From positions 1-52,283 of the forward strand of contig JASHRR010001278.1 in assembly GCA_030037185.1 (NCBI GenBank): a stretch of DNA of 52,283 nucleotides. The letters run 5' to 3'. This DNA comes from Xanthobacteraceae bacterium. Its GTDB lineage: Bacteria > Pseudomonadota > Alphaproteobacteria > Rhizobiales > Xanthobacteraceae. The notes below the pieces were generated by a model. It saw nothing but the letters and a program-made list of their open reading frames with translations. It did not search any database and was not told where the DNA came from. Shown piece after piece: positions 8,225 through 17,578 of this stretch (its first letter is position 1; each line of letters starts with the position of its first letter). The translations under genes and the position numbers were made by a program.

Positions 8225-9721
8225 TCACCGAGCGATTGGTTCGGCTACGCCAGTCGGTGGCGGTTCGCCGCGGGGCCAGCGCTGCGTCACGTTCTTGGTG
8301 CGTGTGAAGAAGCGGATGCTGTCCTCGCCATATTGGTTCAGATCGGCGAAAGCCGAGTTCTTCCAGCCGCCGTGGCTGTAGTAGCCGACGGGAGTCGGCA
8401 GGGGAAAATTAACGCCTACCATGCCTACCTCGACCCGGGCGACGAAGCGCTGCGCCGCATCTCCGCTGCGCGTAAAGACGGTCACCGCGTTGCCCTGGTG
8501 ATGGAGGTTCGGGTAGCTCAGCGCCTCCTCGAAGGTCTCCGCACGAACGATCTGTAGCGTCGGGCCGAAGATCTCGTCCTGATAGCTCTTCATTGATCGG
8601 GTGACATGATCGATCAGCGATGGCCACAGGAAGAATCCTTCTTCGTGCCCCGGCAGCCTTCGCCCCCGCCCGTCGATGACCAGCTCGGCGCCTTCGTCGA
8701 CAGCGAGCTGGATATAGCCTTCGATCTTCCGCTTGTTTTGGGGAGTGACGACCGGACCCATCTGCGCGTCGGGGTCAGTGAAGCCGCCGACCCGCAGCCT
8801 GGGAATCTCCTCGAGCAGCCGCTCACGAACCGCCTCGGCCGTCTGTTTGCCAACGGGCACGATTACCGGCATGGCCATGCAGCGCTCGCCGGCAGAGCCA
8901 AAGGCCCCGGCGAGGATGTCCACAACAGCCGAGTCGAGATCGGCGTCGGGCAGAATGACGCCGTGGTTCTTCGCTCCGCCCAAGCATTGCATGCGCTTGC
9001 CGTTGCCCGCGCCGCGGGTACACACGAGCCTTGCCACCTCCGTCGAGCCGATAAAGGTCACGGCCTTGATGTCCGGATGATCTCCGATCGCCTCACCGAC
9101 CTGCTGGCTACCCTGCACGACATTGACAATGCCTGGCGGAACCCCGGCTTGGTGGGCGAGCTCGACGACCCGGAGGGCCGCGGAGGGTGCGCGCTCCGAC
9201 GGTTTCAGGATGAACGCGTTGCCGACGGCGATGGCCGGGGTCAGCATCCAGAGCGGAATCATGCCGGGGAAGTTGAAAGGCGGAATTCCGGCGACGACTC
9301 CCAGTGGTTCGCGGATGGAATAGACATTCACGCCAGGGCCGGCGCCCTGCGTGAACTCGCCCTTCTGCAAATGCGGGACGCCGCACATAAACTCAACCAC
9401 GTCCAGACCGCGCTGCAGCTCGCCGTTGGAGTCGCTCAGCAACTTGCCATGTTCGGAGGACATCAGGTGAATGAGCTCTTGCCTGTGCTCTTCGATCAAT
9501 GCCTTGAACTTGAAAATCACCCGGGCCCGGCGCAGGGGATCGATTGCGGCCCAGGCAGGTTGTGCTGCCTTGGCGGCCGCGACAGTCTCGGCAAGGATTG
9601 CGGCGTCGCCGTGCTCCAGAAGGGCCTGCACGTGCCCGGTGCTCGGATCGTAGACCGGGCTGGTGATGGTGCCAGGGCGCGTAACGCTTTGGCCGTTGAT
9701 GAAATGGCTGATCGTTCGCAT
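8225..9721 (-). CDS. mmsA: Methylmalonate-semialdehyde dehydrogenase (CoA-acylating)
   Basis: The predicted protein has 498 residues, the usual family length. It belongs to the aldehyde dehydrogenase superfamily, in the branch that oxidatively decarboxylates (methyl)malonate semialdehyde to acetyl- or propionyl-CoA in valine, inositol and pyrimidine catabolism. NAD-binding segments FIGSTEVA (about 223-230) and PPFNFP (148-152) are present. C281 in FGSAGERCMAM is the catalytic cysteine. As expected for this branch, the usual ELGGK is replaced by CLGGAKNHGV, so the general-base glutamate is absent. A GGAG ribosome site precedes ATG 9721. A gene start resembling a short-chain dehydrogenase lies upstream, but the usual mmsB partner is missing. 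Confidence 0.9.
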   Translation of the reverse strand: MRTISHFINGQSVTRPGTITSPVYDPSTGHVQALLEHGDAAILAETVAAAKAAQPAWAAIDPLRRARVIFKFKALIEEHRQELIHLMSSEHGKLLSDSNGELQRGLDVVEFMCGVPHLQKGEFTQGAGPGVNVYSIREPLGVVAGIPPFNFPGMIPLWMLTPAIAVGNAFILKPSERAPSAALRVVELAHQAGVPPGIVNVVQGSQQVGEAIGDHPDIKAVTFIGSTEVARLVCTRGAGNGKRMQCLGGAKNHGVILPDADLDSAVVDILAGAFGSAGERCMAMPVIVPVGKQTAEAVRERLLEEIPRLRVGGFTDPDAQMGPVVTPQNKRKIEGYIQLAVDEGAELVIDGRGRRLPGHEEGFFLWPSLIDHVTRSMKSYQDEIFGPTLQIVRAETFEEALSYPNLHHQGNAVTVFTRSGDAAQRFVARVEVGMVGVNFPLPTPVGYYSHGGWKNSAFADLNQYGEDSIRFFTRTKNVTQRWPRGEPPPTGVAEPIAR

Positions 9722-9800
9722 GGAATCTTTCTCCTCACCGCTGACTCGTTGACGTGCTCAGAAGATGGGAGCGCAGCGGCGACCGTAGACGCGACCTCAG

Positions 9801-9926
9801 TCAGATGCCTCTGCGGCGGCCGCATGTGCGGCCCATGAACGGCAGCCTGCTGCCGATGACAACGATAGTTTTCGCGGAGAGTTCCGGTTCGTGCTGGATG
9901 GGAGCGATGATTGTAACGGCGCTCAT
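9801..9926 (-). pseudogene. N-terminal stub resembling a short-chain dehydrogenase/reductase
   Basis: An ATG at 9926 with a GGAGG ribosome site opens a 41-codon frame that includes ELSAKTIVVIGSRLPF before running into arginine-rich sequence and a stop. The G.TvvViGg start is typical of the Rossmann beta strand of SDR enzymes, but the glycine-rich loop that should follow is lost. It ends about 80 bp before the mmsA start. The good ribosome site implies that a real gene once began here and lost its body. Confidence 0.45.
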
Positions 9927-10149
9927 CAATCCTCCAGGAATGAATCCTCCGGGAATCCGCGATCAAGGCGCAACGATCACGCCGAGAGCGAGCGTCACAG
10001 CGTCGAGCGCGCCTCTTCTTCTTACGCTGCCGGTTCGCCACATTGATCCACCAGGGTGCCCGCGCCGCGGGCGACCTGCGGCAGGATCGCAGACCTGAGA
10101 ATCAGATCAGGCGAGAGGTAAGACAGGTTTCTGTTCCTCGCACCAGGCC

Positions 10150-11110
10150 GCCAAGCCCGGCTTGGGGCGGCTATAGACATGCACTTGCAGACATGCACTT
10201 GCCAGACCACGTGAACGAGAGGCTCGTAATTATCAGTGCCCACCGACGCCCCCCAAGGGAGGCGCCCCCATCGATGTCTCCGGCTTTGCCCGCGTTAAGG
10301 GAGCAATGGCGATAACTGATCTCGAGTTGCGACATCGTTCGAAACAAGATCACGCACAGCCTCGAATTTGCCAAATGTCGACAGAGCGACCGGCGCGACT
10401 CGCGTGCGCACGATGCTGGCGCTTCTGCCCTCGGTCGTCGCGAGTGTGAAGACCCGATCGGTGGTCTCAACCAGACGCTGGGCGAAAGCGATACGCTCGC
10501 CCTCATACGTGTCGAGTAGCGCTTCGGGCGCGCCGCCCGCGAGTACGGCTTTGAGTTTCCAGGCCAGATTGATGGCGTCGCCAATCCCGGTGTTCATACC
10601 CTGCCCGCCGACAGGACTGTGAATGTGTGCCGCATCGCCCAGCAGAAACGCTTGTCCCTTTCGCAAATGCTGCGCCACGTGATGATGAACATGATAGGTC
10701 GAAAACCAGTTTACTTTTTCGACACTGACTTTAAGATTCTCTACGATCCGGGCGCTGACATCCCCGATGAGCGTGTCGGCGCGATCGGCACGATCTTCAC
10801 GCACTGTCCCTATTAACCGGGCGCGTCCCTTCCCGGCGAGCGGAAACAAGATGAGGAAATCAGCCGCTTCGAGATCAACGTGCATGTCACCGCCGACTTG
10901 GTCCGGTCCGGTATTTGCAGACGGCTGGGAAACCAAATAGGCCCCCAATGAGCGGGCGTTCTCGGCGCTGATTCCGCAAAAATCTGACACGAGACGAGGA
11001 CGGTTGAATACCGTCAGATGGAGAGCATTGTTCGAGCCTCGCCCGTAACGGGAACCAGCAAACTGGCAAAGAGGGTCGGCGTCGACGCCAGTGTGCCTTA
11101 CCGGCCGCAT
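10150..11110 (-). pseudogene. FAD-dependent monooxygenase (PHBH/phenol hydroxylase-like), truncated and frameshifted
   Basis: The main frame (11110-10295) holds GDMHVDLEAADFLILFPLAG, RARLIGTVRED, and LLGDAAHIHSPVGGQGMNTG with IGDAINLAWKL. This is the second FAD-binding (GD) motif of aromatic-ring monooxygenases, which use NAD(P)H and oxygen. The N-terminal GxGxxG and DG motifs are absent: the frame starts with unrelated sequence beside an opposite-strand gene pair. After about 10380 the coding potential moves to other frames (FRTMSQLEISYR, then GTDNYEPLVHVVWQVHV). The enzyme cannot be functional. Confidence 0.8.
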
Positions 11111-11289
11111 TGAAAACTACCTACCTCGCGGCCGATACTGCGGGGCATGGCGAAGAGACCGGAACCGCCGAGATCGCCGCCAAAGCCGTTCTGGGCACCG
11201 TAGAGACCGCCGACGAGGCCACTGCGATCGAGAAGGCCGCGGCGGAATTCAAGATGCCTGCCAACAGACTGATGGCGGTCAGGCGATGA
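11101..11289 (+). pseudogene. 5'-truncated small conserved protein
   Basis: A frame with no start codon reads [20 protein letters not shown], then [20 protein letters not shown] and a stop. [15 protein letters not shown].rL.A.RR ending is what I associate with small hypothetical proteins encoded beside recombinases in Bradyrhizobium-like genomes. The 5' end has been lost against the monooxygenase remnant. The stop codon overlaps the start of the next frame (CGATGA), the sign of a former two-gene operon. Confidence 0.5.
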
Positions 11290-11385
11290 CCCGCCGCAAA
11301 GGCGAAATCACCTGCGCCGATCTCACGCGCAACTGGCCGCATCACGTGGCGCTCCCGGCCGAAAAGGTGCGAGGCCTCGTGAACC
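11286..11385 (+). pseudogene. 3'-truncated small conserved protein
   Basis: The ATG at 11286 overlaps the previous stop. The frame begins [20 protein letters not shown] and [11 protein letters not shown], then changes character at about 11380 where the 3' end of the sensor kinase gene comes in from the other strand. I recall intact relatives in rhizobia as hypothetical proteins of about 90 residues found near recombinase genes; their function is unknown. Confidence 0.5.
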
Positions 11386-13974
11386 CGTGTCCCCGTTGGA
11401 TTCCAGCACCTTCGCGACCGGGCAGGTTAGGCGCCAGGCCAAGCCTGAGGGCGCATAATCAAGATCAACCGTACCGTCCACACTGCGCTCAGCCATCGCT
11501 TCAATGACGATGGTGCCGAACCCGCGTTGCTTTGGCGCAGATACGGGCGGCCCATCGGGTTCAACCCAACTCATAGTGAAGGTGTCGCCATCGGTCCCCC
11601 AGCGGATATCGACGCGACCGGTATCCGTCGAGAGCGCCCCGTACTTTCCAGCGTTGGTGGCAAGTTCATGGAGTGCCAGTCCGATGGCTTGCGCACCAGC
11701 CGCCTTCAAGCGCAGCTTGGGACCATGCACAGCGATACGGGAGCCAACGAGGTCGGTGAAGTGCGCCAGCTGAGCGCGAACCAGGTCCTCGGTCTCGACT
11801 CCCTTCCATTCGCCCCGGACGAGTAGTTCCTGATTGGCCGAAAGCGCCCGGATGCGCTCGGAGAAGCGCTCGACGAAATCTTCGGGGTTTCTGGTGGCGG
11901 TCTGGTGAGCAATCGCGTCCACGACGCTGAGCATATTCTTGGCGCGATGAGTGACCTCGCGCATGAGGAGATGCTCTCTTTCCTCGTGCTGCTTGCGTTC
12001 AGTAATGTCCAAAATGACGCCCGTGTTGCGCAGTGGCCGGCCCGGCACACGGATGGCATTCACCGTTACCCGCGCCCAAACCGTGTTTCCATCTTTGCGG
12101 ATATAGCGCTTTTCCACGTCGAAAAGGTCTAACTCTCCTGAGACCATGCGTCGAAGCAATTCGCGGTCGCGGTCGTGGTCGTCCGGGTGCGTGATGTCGA
12201 GTATGGTCCGCGTACGCAATTCCGTCTCGCTGTAGCCGACGAACTCGCACATCGCGGCGTTTGCGCGGAGGATATGGCGGCTTGCGGGCTCAACCTCGAC
12301 CTTGCCAACGCTGCTAATATCGAACATCGCGCGATATGCCACTTCGCTCTCGCGCAGCAAATCAGTGGTATCTCGCAGCTCCGCCATCAGCGTGTTGACC
12401 TCGACAATGGGGGTTTGCTTCGGCAGTCTGCCCTCTCCCGAGTCGATTGCAGCGCGAGCCGCGCGGCCAACCGAGCCCGCGATAATCCGCCCTAGCCACA
12501 AGGCCACGCCAGCCACCAGGGTAAACGCCAACAACGTCATCATGCCGAGGGTTCGCCACAACGTGCGCACCGGAGCCTCCAGCAGCGCCGCGGGCGCCCA
12601 CACAGCGGTTTCCCAGCCGGTCAATTGCGACCGGACATGTGCCTGTAGCGATGATCGTCCTTCAGCGTTGATAAACTCGAACACCCCATCGGGTCCTGCC
12701 TGCCGTGACTGCGACAGGGGCAGCTCCCGGCCGATACCCGCCTCCTGTTCGGATTGTCCGATGATGCGATGATTTGCGTCGGAGACCACCGCGCGCCAAC
12801 CCGTCCGTAGTTCAGTTTCCGCGACCAAGCGTGCGAGGAAGGTCTGATCGGGCGATCTGCCGAGGACGTAGCGGGTCTCGCTGTCGATCTCCACGGGCAC
12901 GATGATGGCAACCAGGAGCTGTTTGACGATGGGGGCGAAGAACAAGCCAGTTGCTTGGGGTTTGCCTGTTGCGAAAGCTCTCTCTGCGGCGTCTGGAACA
13001 GGCGTTTTTGGAAAGAGCTTGCCGAGAGGCACTGCGGTATTGACGAGCTGCTGCATGTTCCGATCGACGAGCACGACGTTGCCGCTCTGGCGCAAGCCCA
13101 GTGAGGCTTCAGCCTGGCGCCGGAACCCGACAAAGTCCCCATCGCGCAGCGACGGCGATGCGGCCAACGTCTGCAATCTCTCGATCTCGCCAATGATTTT
13201 CCGGTCTACCTCCCCTGACAAAACGCGGGCCTCGGTGATCAGGTTGTTTCGGACTTGGTCGAATTCCGACTCGGCGATACGAGCGCCCGCGTATCCGCCC
13301 AGCAGAATAAGCGGCGCAACGATCGCACATCCGAATATGGTCAGCAGGCGCCACAACGGCTGGGGAATGCGGAATTCGGGCAGTGTTCCGATCCGCAACA
13401 TGATGCCGCCAGTAATGCAAAGCAGCCCAACGCTAGCCAGCAGCGGCGGCACGCGATAGTGAACCCCATCGTACAAGGTGTCGATACCAGTCAGGCCGCT
13501 GAACATGGCGAACAGCTCAATGGCACCGGCGGTGCCGCTGAGCACGGTCGCAGCGAGGCGATGGCGCTCAAAGCGACCGAGCGCAAGCGAGCCACCCGCG
13601 AGGAGAAGCGATAGCGCCAACGTAATGTCCATCCGGAATGAAGCCAGTCGCGAAACTGCGGACCTCGGCACCAGCCAGCGCTCGATGCCAAGCTCAGTTC
13701 CCGACAGGTTCTGCCCCAGATCGACGGCGGTGAGTGCGGCCACTACAAGACCAATTACAAACGCGAAGCGCGAGTTCTTGCCGGGATGAATGAGTGCGAG
13801 GCCGAGACCCGCAAAACATAATACGGCAAGTGGCGCGATGAGGGAGTAGTTTGAGCCCTCGCGCGCCAGCGGCGGCAATCCGACCCACCAGCCCGTAAGC
13901 CCCACCGCGGCGATTATCACCGCAACAAAACCAGCAACTTGAGCCGCGTGTTGCTTCCTAAGATGCAGCATCAC
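11323..13974 (-). CDS. Membrane sensor histidine kinase with PAS and HWE kinase domains
   Basis: The predicted protein has 883 residues. Residues 10-230 contain about seven hydrophobic segments. A periplasmic sensor region (about 240-470, Cache-like with [13 protein letters not shown] and [17 protein letters not shown]) is followed by a membrane helix at 475-500. A PAS domain spans about 540-660 ([50 protein letters not shown]). The HWE kinase domain has phospho-acceptor H676 ([12 protein letters not shown]), N-box H769/N774 ([16 protein letters not shown]) and W803/E805 ([11 protein letters not shown]), the hallmark residues of that family. The last 20 or so residues after about K855 read like a run-on into foreign sequence, so the original C-terminus was probably near 11380. 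No response regulator lies nearby. Confidence 0.88.
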   Translation of the reverse strand: MMLHLRKQHAAQVAGFVAVIIAAVGLTGWWVGLPPLAREGSNYSLIAPLAVLCFAGLGLALIHPGKNSRFAFVIGLVVAALTAVDLGQNLSGTELGIERWLVPRSAVSRLASFRMDITLALSLLLAGGSLALGRFERHRLAATVLSGTAGAIELFAMFSGLTGIDTLYDGVHYRVPPLLASVGLLCITGGIMLRIGTLPEFRIPQPLWRLLTIFGCAIVAPLILLGGYAGARIAESEFDQVRNNLITEARVLSGEVDRKIIGEIERLQTLAASPSLRDGDFVGFRRQAEASLGLRQSGNVVLVDRNMQQLVNTAVPLGKLFPKTPVPDAAERAFATGKPQATGLFFAPIVKQLLVAIIVPVEIDSETRYVLGRSPDQTFLARLVAETELRTGWRAVVSDANHRIIGQSEQEAGIGRELPLSQSRQAGPDGVFEFINAEGRSSLQAHVRSQLTGWETAVWAPAALLEAPVRTLWRTLGMMTLLAFTLVAGVALWLGRIIAGSVGRAARAAIDSGEGRLPKQTPIVEVNTLMAELRDTTDLLRESEVAYRAMFDISSVGKVEVEPASRHILRANAAMCEFVGYSETELRTRTILDITHPDDHDRDRELLRRMVSGELDLFDVEKRYIRKDGNTVWARVTVNAIRVPGRPLRNTGVILDITERKQHEEREHLLMREVTHRAKNMLSVVDAIAHQTATRNPEDFVERFSERIRALSANQELLVRGEWKGVETEDLVRAQLAHFTDLVGSRIAVHGPKLRLKAAGAQAIGLALHELATNAGKYGALSTDTGRVDIRWGTDGDTFTMSWVEPDGPPVSAPKQRGFGTIVIEAMAERSVDGTVDLDYAPSGLAWRLTCPVAKVLESNGDTGSRGLAPFRPGAPRDAASCA

Positions 13975-14258
13975 CTAGGCTCCAGAAAATAGCACCGTGG
14001 ACAAAGCGCTCTCCGACCAAGAAATGCCATTCGTCCGGCGACGGTTTCAACACACGCGCACTGCGTGCACCGGCAACGTGGCTGAGAGGTGTTTCGGAGG
14101 TGGTCGAGGCGGCGTGAAGGCGCCGCGTGCAGTTCGATTTGGCACCCTGAAGGGGACCTTAGTACATCGGTTCCATAAAACCGATTATATCGCGCTGGGC
14201 GCCTCCGCACGCCCAGGTTGTGCTGCATTGCTAAGATTCGAAAGATTATTCGCTGTTA
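13975..14258. other. intergenic region upstream of the kinase
   Basis: No gene is seen. It presumably holds the kinase promoter on the minus strand, but no convincing -35/-10 pair was found. Confidence 0.35.
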
Positions 14259-14598
14259 ATGTCGGGGATCAGGAAAACGGCCGACATGTTTGGTGTAGAA
14301 CCCTTCAAGTCGGCCGCTGGCAGCAAGCGACGCTCAGCGCGACACCGTCCTCAAATTGCGCAAACGCGGCCTGGCGCTACGAGCAATCGCCGAGGAGACT
14401 GGCCTCGGCCTAAATACCGTCCGGACCATTATTGCCCAGCGCAACGACCGGTCCAGTGTCAAGCATCTGGAGCGCATCCGACGCAACATCGGCGAGGAGC
14501 GCACATGGCAATCGCGTAAGCGCGTCCGTGACGGGCTGGCGCGACGCGTCAACGCCGTGCGGAAGCAAAGCGCCGAGCTGCTCAAGGAAGCTGGCTGA
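14259..14598 (+). pseudogene. Serine recombinase (resolvase/invertase) C-terminal remnant
   Basis: A first frame gives TADMFGVEPFKSAAGSKRR. A second gives LRKRGLALRAIAEETGLGLN, TVRTIIAQRNDR, TVKHLERI-like VKHLERIRRNIGEE and QSAELLKEAG with a stop. The helix-turn-helix (LRAIAEETGLGLNTVRTII) with this tail is what I associate with the DNA-binding end of large serine recombinases in Bradyrhizobium. The catalytic N-terminus is missing and a frameshift lies near 14350. Confidence 0.65.
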
Positions 14599-14794
14599 AG
14601 TAGAGTTCGCCCGCAAGATCGCCGACGAGAGAGGCCCCCGACATCGCCAAGGTCGTCAGTCAGAAGGGACGTGGACGCGGCTTCTACAGATCATGGACAA
14701 TCTGCCCGAGGTCATCGCATGGCACGAGACGGGACCGCCTAGCACCCAGCGCTCCGTTACGCAGTAACGCCGCCAGCAGCGTCCGCGTCGCTCG
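14599..14794. other. no recognisable gene
   Basis: A frame containing VEFARKIADE runs on but cannot be assigned. Confidence 0.35.
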
Positions 14795-15420
14795 CTAGGT
14801 TCGTCTATTCAACCTCGCCCGTGCTTCCGCCCGGTCCGCCGCAGCAGTCACGGCCTCGCGCGAAGGCAGGCGCGGGCCAGCGATTGACGCGGCTCGCGCC
14901 GCGGGCCCGTCTCGCAATTCGACAGTGCCGCCGTCATTTTTTTCCTTGGCATCGCACGCCGCCAGCAGCGCGACCTCTCGCGCAGCACGTCGACGCGCCC
15001 GCCATCTCCCTTGTGTAGCTCGTCGCTGCACAGCCACCTCCGGATGCTGAGGCCTCGGCTCGGCCGGATCACGACGCGGCACCTCCCGCGGAGCAAGCTT
15101 GGGTTGCTGCCAGGCGCTCAACTGTGCCGTCGTCGTTGACGATCTCACGAAACTGCACGTGTGACCTCCCCAAAGCCCACATCGCGGCGTTCGCCGTGCG
15201 ACACACCCACCACTGCACGCCAGCACGCAACAAAGCCTCGCGCACCTCACACTGCGGGCGTGAGCATTTCCCCGATGGGCTCTTCAACTCGACGGCGACG
15301 ATGATGCAAGTCCGCTTAGTCCGATGAATAATCACGTTTATCCGGCAGACCGGGCACCACACCGCGCTTCTTGCGCAAAAAAACCGGACAACGCGCTGCT
15401 CGCAACACTGTCAATCGCAG
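14795..15420 (-). pseudogene. VRR-NUC-type nuclease, multiply frameshifted
   Basis: Reading from 15420 down, one frame gives FLRKKRGVVPGLPD. The next gives VIIHRTKRTCIIVAVELKSP, SGKCSRPQCEVREALLRAGV and QWWVCRTANAAMWAL with NDDGTVER. A third gives WQQPKLAPREVPRRDPAEPR. The order G.PD followed by V.ELKs, then s..Q..v...L..aG, is the VRR-NUC nuclease motif (restriction-endonuclease fold, PD-(D/E)XK class) found in phages and mobile elements. The catalytic D, E and K remain readable, but two frameshifts destroy the gene. Its place beside a recombinase remnant fits an element in decay. Confidence 0.65.
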
Positions 15421-15860
15421 TCGCAAATGAGCAACTGCGGTCAAGCCACCTGCCAAGGAACTGAGACAGCCGCACTTGCTCTCGTCATTCCCAGCGGCGC
15501 ACGACAACACTCAGCTCGCTTCACACCCATTGGCGACGTCAGCGTCTTCTGCCTCGTCGCCAAACAGGCCGGTTGGCTTGTCTTCGCTCGCCAAAAACTC
15601 GTGGCGAGGCAAGGCCCGCCGCTCGGCCGCACCGCCGTACGGGGTTGCCTTGACGCGCCGCAAAGGTAGTGCGCGACAAGCGGTGTGTCCGGTCCGTGTG
15701 AAGTCATTCTTGCCGCTAGGAGCGGCGACTCGGCACTTCGGCGGCAGCAGGACCCGTGGTACAAGGGGGGGCACCAAAGACCATGCCTAAAAAAGGTCTC
15801 TGCGATCCACTCCATCCAGCCGATCGCGACGGCCGTGACAATTTCAAGGAGGATTCCCCG
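15421..15860. other. no recognisable gene; 5' region of the hydrolase
   Basis: Both strands carry GC-driven frames without motifs. The last 20 bp contain the AAGGAGG ribosome site used by the gene at 15861. Confidence 0.45.
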
Positions 15861-16721
15861 ATGATTGATCACATCAGACGCAACATACTCGCAACCGGCG
15901 CCGCGGCAACGGCGGTGGCCGCAGCGCCCCAGGTGTTCGCTCAACAGGCTGGGCAAGGGCCTACCAAGTTCTACGAAAAAGGCCCCGTTCGAATCGCTTA
16001 TCAGGAGGTCGGCTCCGGCTTTCCGCTGCTGGCCACCCCGGGCGGGGGCTTGAACTCGCGTATGAGCAATTGGGCGAATGCGGTCATCAACGTGATGGCG
16101 GAGTTCAAGAACGACTTCCGCTGCATCACCATGGACCAGCGCAATGCTACCGGTGGTGAATCCACCGGGCCGATCCCGGTCGATGACCCCTGGGGCGCTT
16201 TCGCCGACGACCAGTTGGGCCTGATGGATCACCTCGGCGTCCGCCAGTTCTTCTTTTTCGGCAACTGCATCGGCGGCTCGTTTGCCCTCAAGCTGATGGA
16301 GCGGGCTCCGGATCGCATCGTCGCGGGGGTGCTCAGCCAGCCGATTGGCCACCGGCCTGAGAAGCCGGGCGTGATGTACGATACAAGCCGCGATGGCTGG
16401 GCGAAAGAATTCCGCGCCGGGCGGCCCGACGTGTCGACGGAAACCATCGACAGGTATCTGGACAACCTGTTCCGTGTCCGGCCCGACTTTGTGTACAGCG
16501 TGTCGCGCGAGTTCGTTCGCAATTGCCAGACGCCGATGCTCGTGCTGCCCGACGACACTCCGGCGCACGCATATCAAGTGGCCATCGATGTCGCATCGCT
16601 GGCGCCGAATGCGGACATTTCAGTCTATCCCTGGAAGGACCCGCCCGAACTGAAAGCGCGGACGATCAACCGGGTGCGCAACTTCTTGAAGGCGCATCTC
16701 CCCGTAACAGCGGCCCGCTAG
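15861..16721 (+). CDS. Exported alpha/beta-fold hydrolase with a cysteine at the nucleophile position
   Basis: The predicted protein has 286 residues. The start at 15861 is fixed by AAGGAGG eight bases upstream, although the frame is open further. Residues 1-28 (MIDHIRRNILATGAAATAVA... ending VFAQ) look like a Tat-type signal peptide. HG-like GSGFPLLATPGGG (51-63) and MDQRNATGGES (91-101) fit the fold. The nucleophile elbow reads FFGNCIGGSFALKL, so C136 replaces the usual serine, as in dienelactone-hydrolase-like enzymes. A catalytic aspartate may lie in VLPDDTPAHAY. The expected C-terminal histidine is not obvious, and the last third ends VYPWKDPPEL. The substrate is unknown. Confidence 0.82.
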   Translation: MIDHIRRNILATGAAATAVAAAPQVFAQQAGQGPTKFYEKGPVRIAYQEVGSGFPLLATPGGGLNSRMSNWANAVINVMAEFKNDFRCITMDQRNATGGESTGPIPVDDPWGAFADDQLGLMDHLGVRQFFFFGNCIGGSFALKLMERAPDRIVAGVLSQPIGHRPEKPGVMYDTSRDGWAKEFRAGRPDVSTETIDRYLDNLFRVRPDFVYSVSREFVRNCQTPMLVLPDDTPAHAYQVAIDVASLAPNADISVYPWKDPPELKARTINRVRNFLKAHLPVTAAR

Positions 16722-16739
16722 TCGAAGGAGAGAGCCGCA

Positions 16740-16770
16740 TGCGGCAGGTCATGCTTCACCGCCTGCCGCA
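16740..16770. terminator. Hairpin after the hydrolase gene, possible terminator
   Basis: Perfect 9-bp arms TGCGGCAGG (16740-16748) and CCTGCCGCA (16762-16770) surround a 13-base loop, 18 bp after the hydrolase stop. No run of T follows, so it is not a classic intrinsic terminator. It may be an mRNA-stabilising or factor-assisted structure. Confidence 0.4.
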
Positions 16771-16841
16771 CCTAACGGGCGCATACGCGAGTTCGCGCAA
16801 ATCAGAAACGCTATCGCACGACGCGGGTAATCACCTTCGGA

Positions 16842-16950
16842 TCAGGCTGCGCGGAATTCGTCGGTCACGCGGATAAGCTCGTCAGGCCGCGTCCAAATGA
16901 GCGCGTGCCCGGCACGCTCGATGATGACCAACTCAGAATCAGTGATTTTG
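16842..16950 (-). pseudogene. C-terminal scrap of an alpha/beta hydrolase
   Basis: The minus strand reads SELVIIERAGHALIWTRPDE and LIRVTDEFRAA with a stop. The S.lv.ie.aGH....e.P.e....i..F pattern is the end of alpha/beta hydrolases, with the catalytic histidine in AGH. Everything upstream is missing. It faces the intact hydrolase gene. Confidence 0.55.
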
Positions 16951-17578
16951 AAGGCCAATCAGTCGATTTTTGAGGTGGATACCGATGAGGGACACTGCGC
17001 ACCTATTCGAATGCGGATACCCAAACCTTCGCAGGCTGCTGCGCCCGTAGGCAACGGGCGCATCCAGCTCTCGCGCAGGCGCAACCGCGTCGATTTGAAT
17101 TCAGGCGACCACATTGAGAGAAACTCCCTCGAATCAGTTCGAGAAAACGATCATTTATAGCCCACGCGGCGGAGTGTTTCCGTTTAGCAATTGGGGTTTT
17201 TGAACAACGAATATGCGGATGAGTTTCGTTACGTGTCGTTTAGTATGGCATGAAAGGCGCATTGGGGACGAGGTGTGCATTTTTCCCTAAAAGCGGCGCA
17301 AAATCTTCCAACTCGGAAGGCTTTTGAGATTGGCACGCGCTGTATCAATAGGGTCCCGGACCCTTGGTGCTGTGCGGCGCACAACGCTAAAAGCTTAATG
17401 ATTTTAGTAGCCGCATTGTCTCATGATACAGTCGTGTTTTGGGTACAACCCAGACGCTACGCGAGCCCGCCATGCCAGGGGGATTCGGCTGAGGCGTCCC
17501 GGACTGATATGATTGGAAATCCACACACCCGCGGCGGGCACGTGCCCCCGGGACGAAAGCAGCGATGGAGGAGCGACA
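16951..17578. other. long region without a recognisable gene
   Basis: No supported gene. The part from 17160 to 17300 is visibly richer in A+T and may hold the promoter of the gene at 17579. A GGAGGAG ribosome site is at its end. Confidence 0.45.

Noticed and set aside
8606..9838. Long open frame on the plus strand opposite mmsA
   Set aside because: It is a GC-driven antisense shadow. The minus-strand frame has full family motifs, a ribosome site and the correct length.
15441..16577. Long minus-strand frame opposite the hydrolase
   Set aside because: No motif and no start signal; the plus strand encodes a recognisable hydrolase with an AAGGAGG site.
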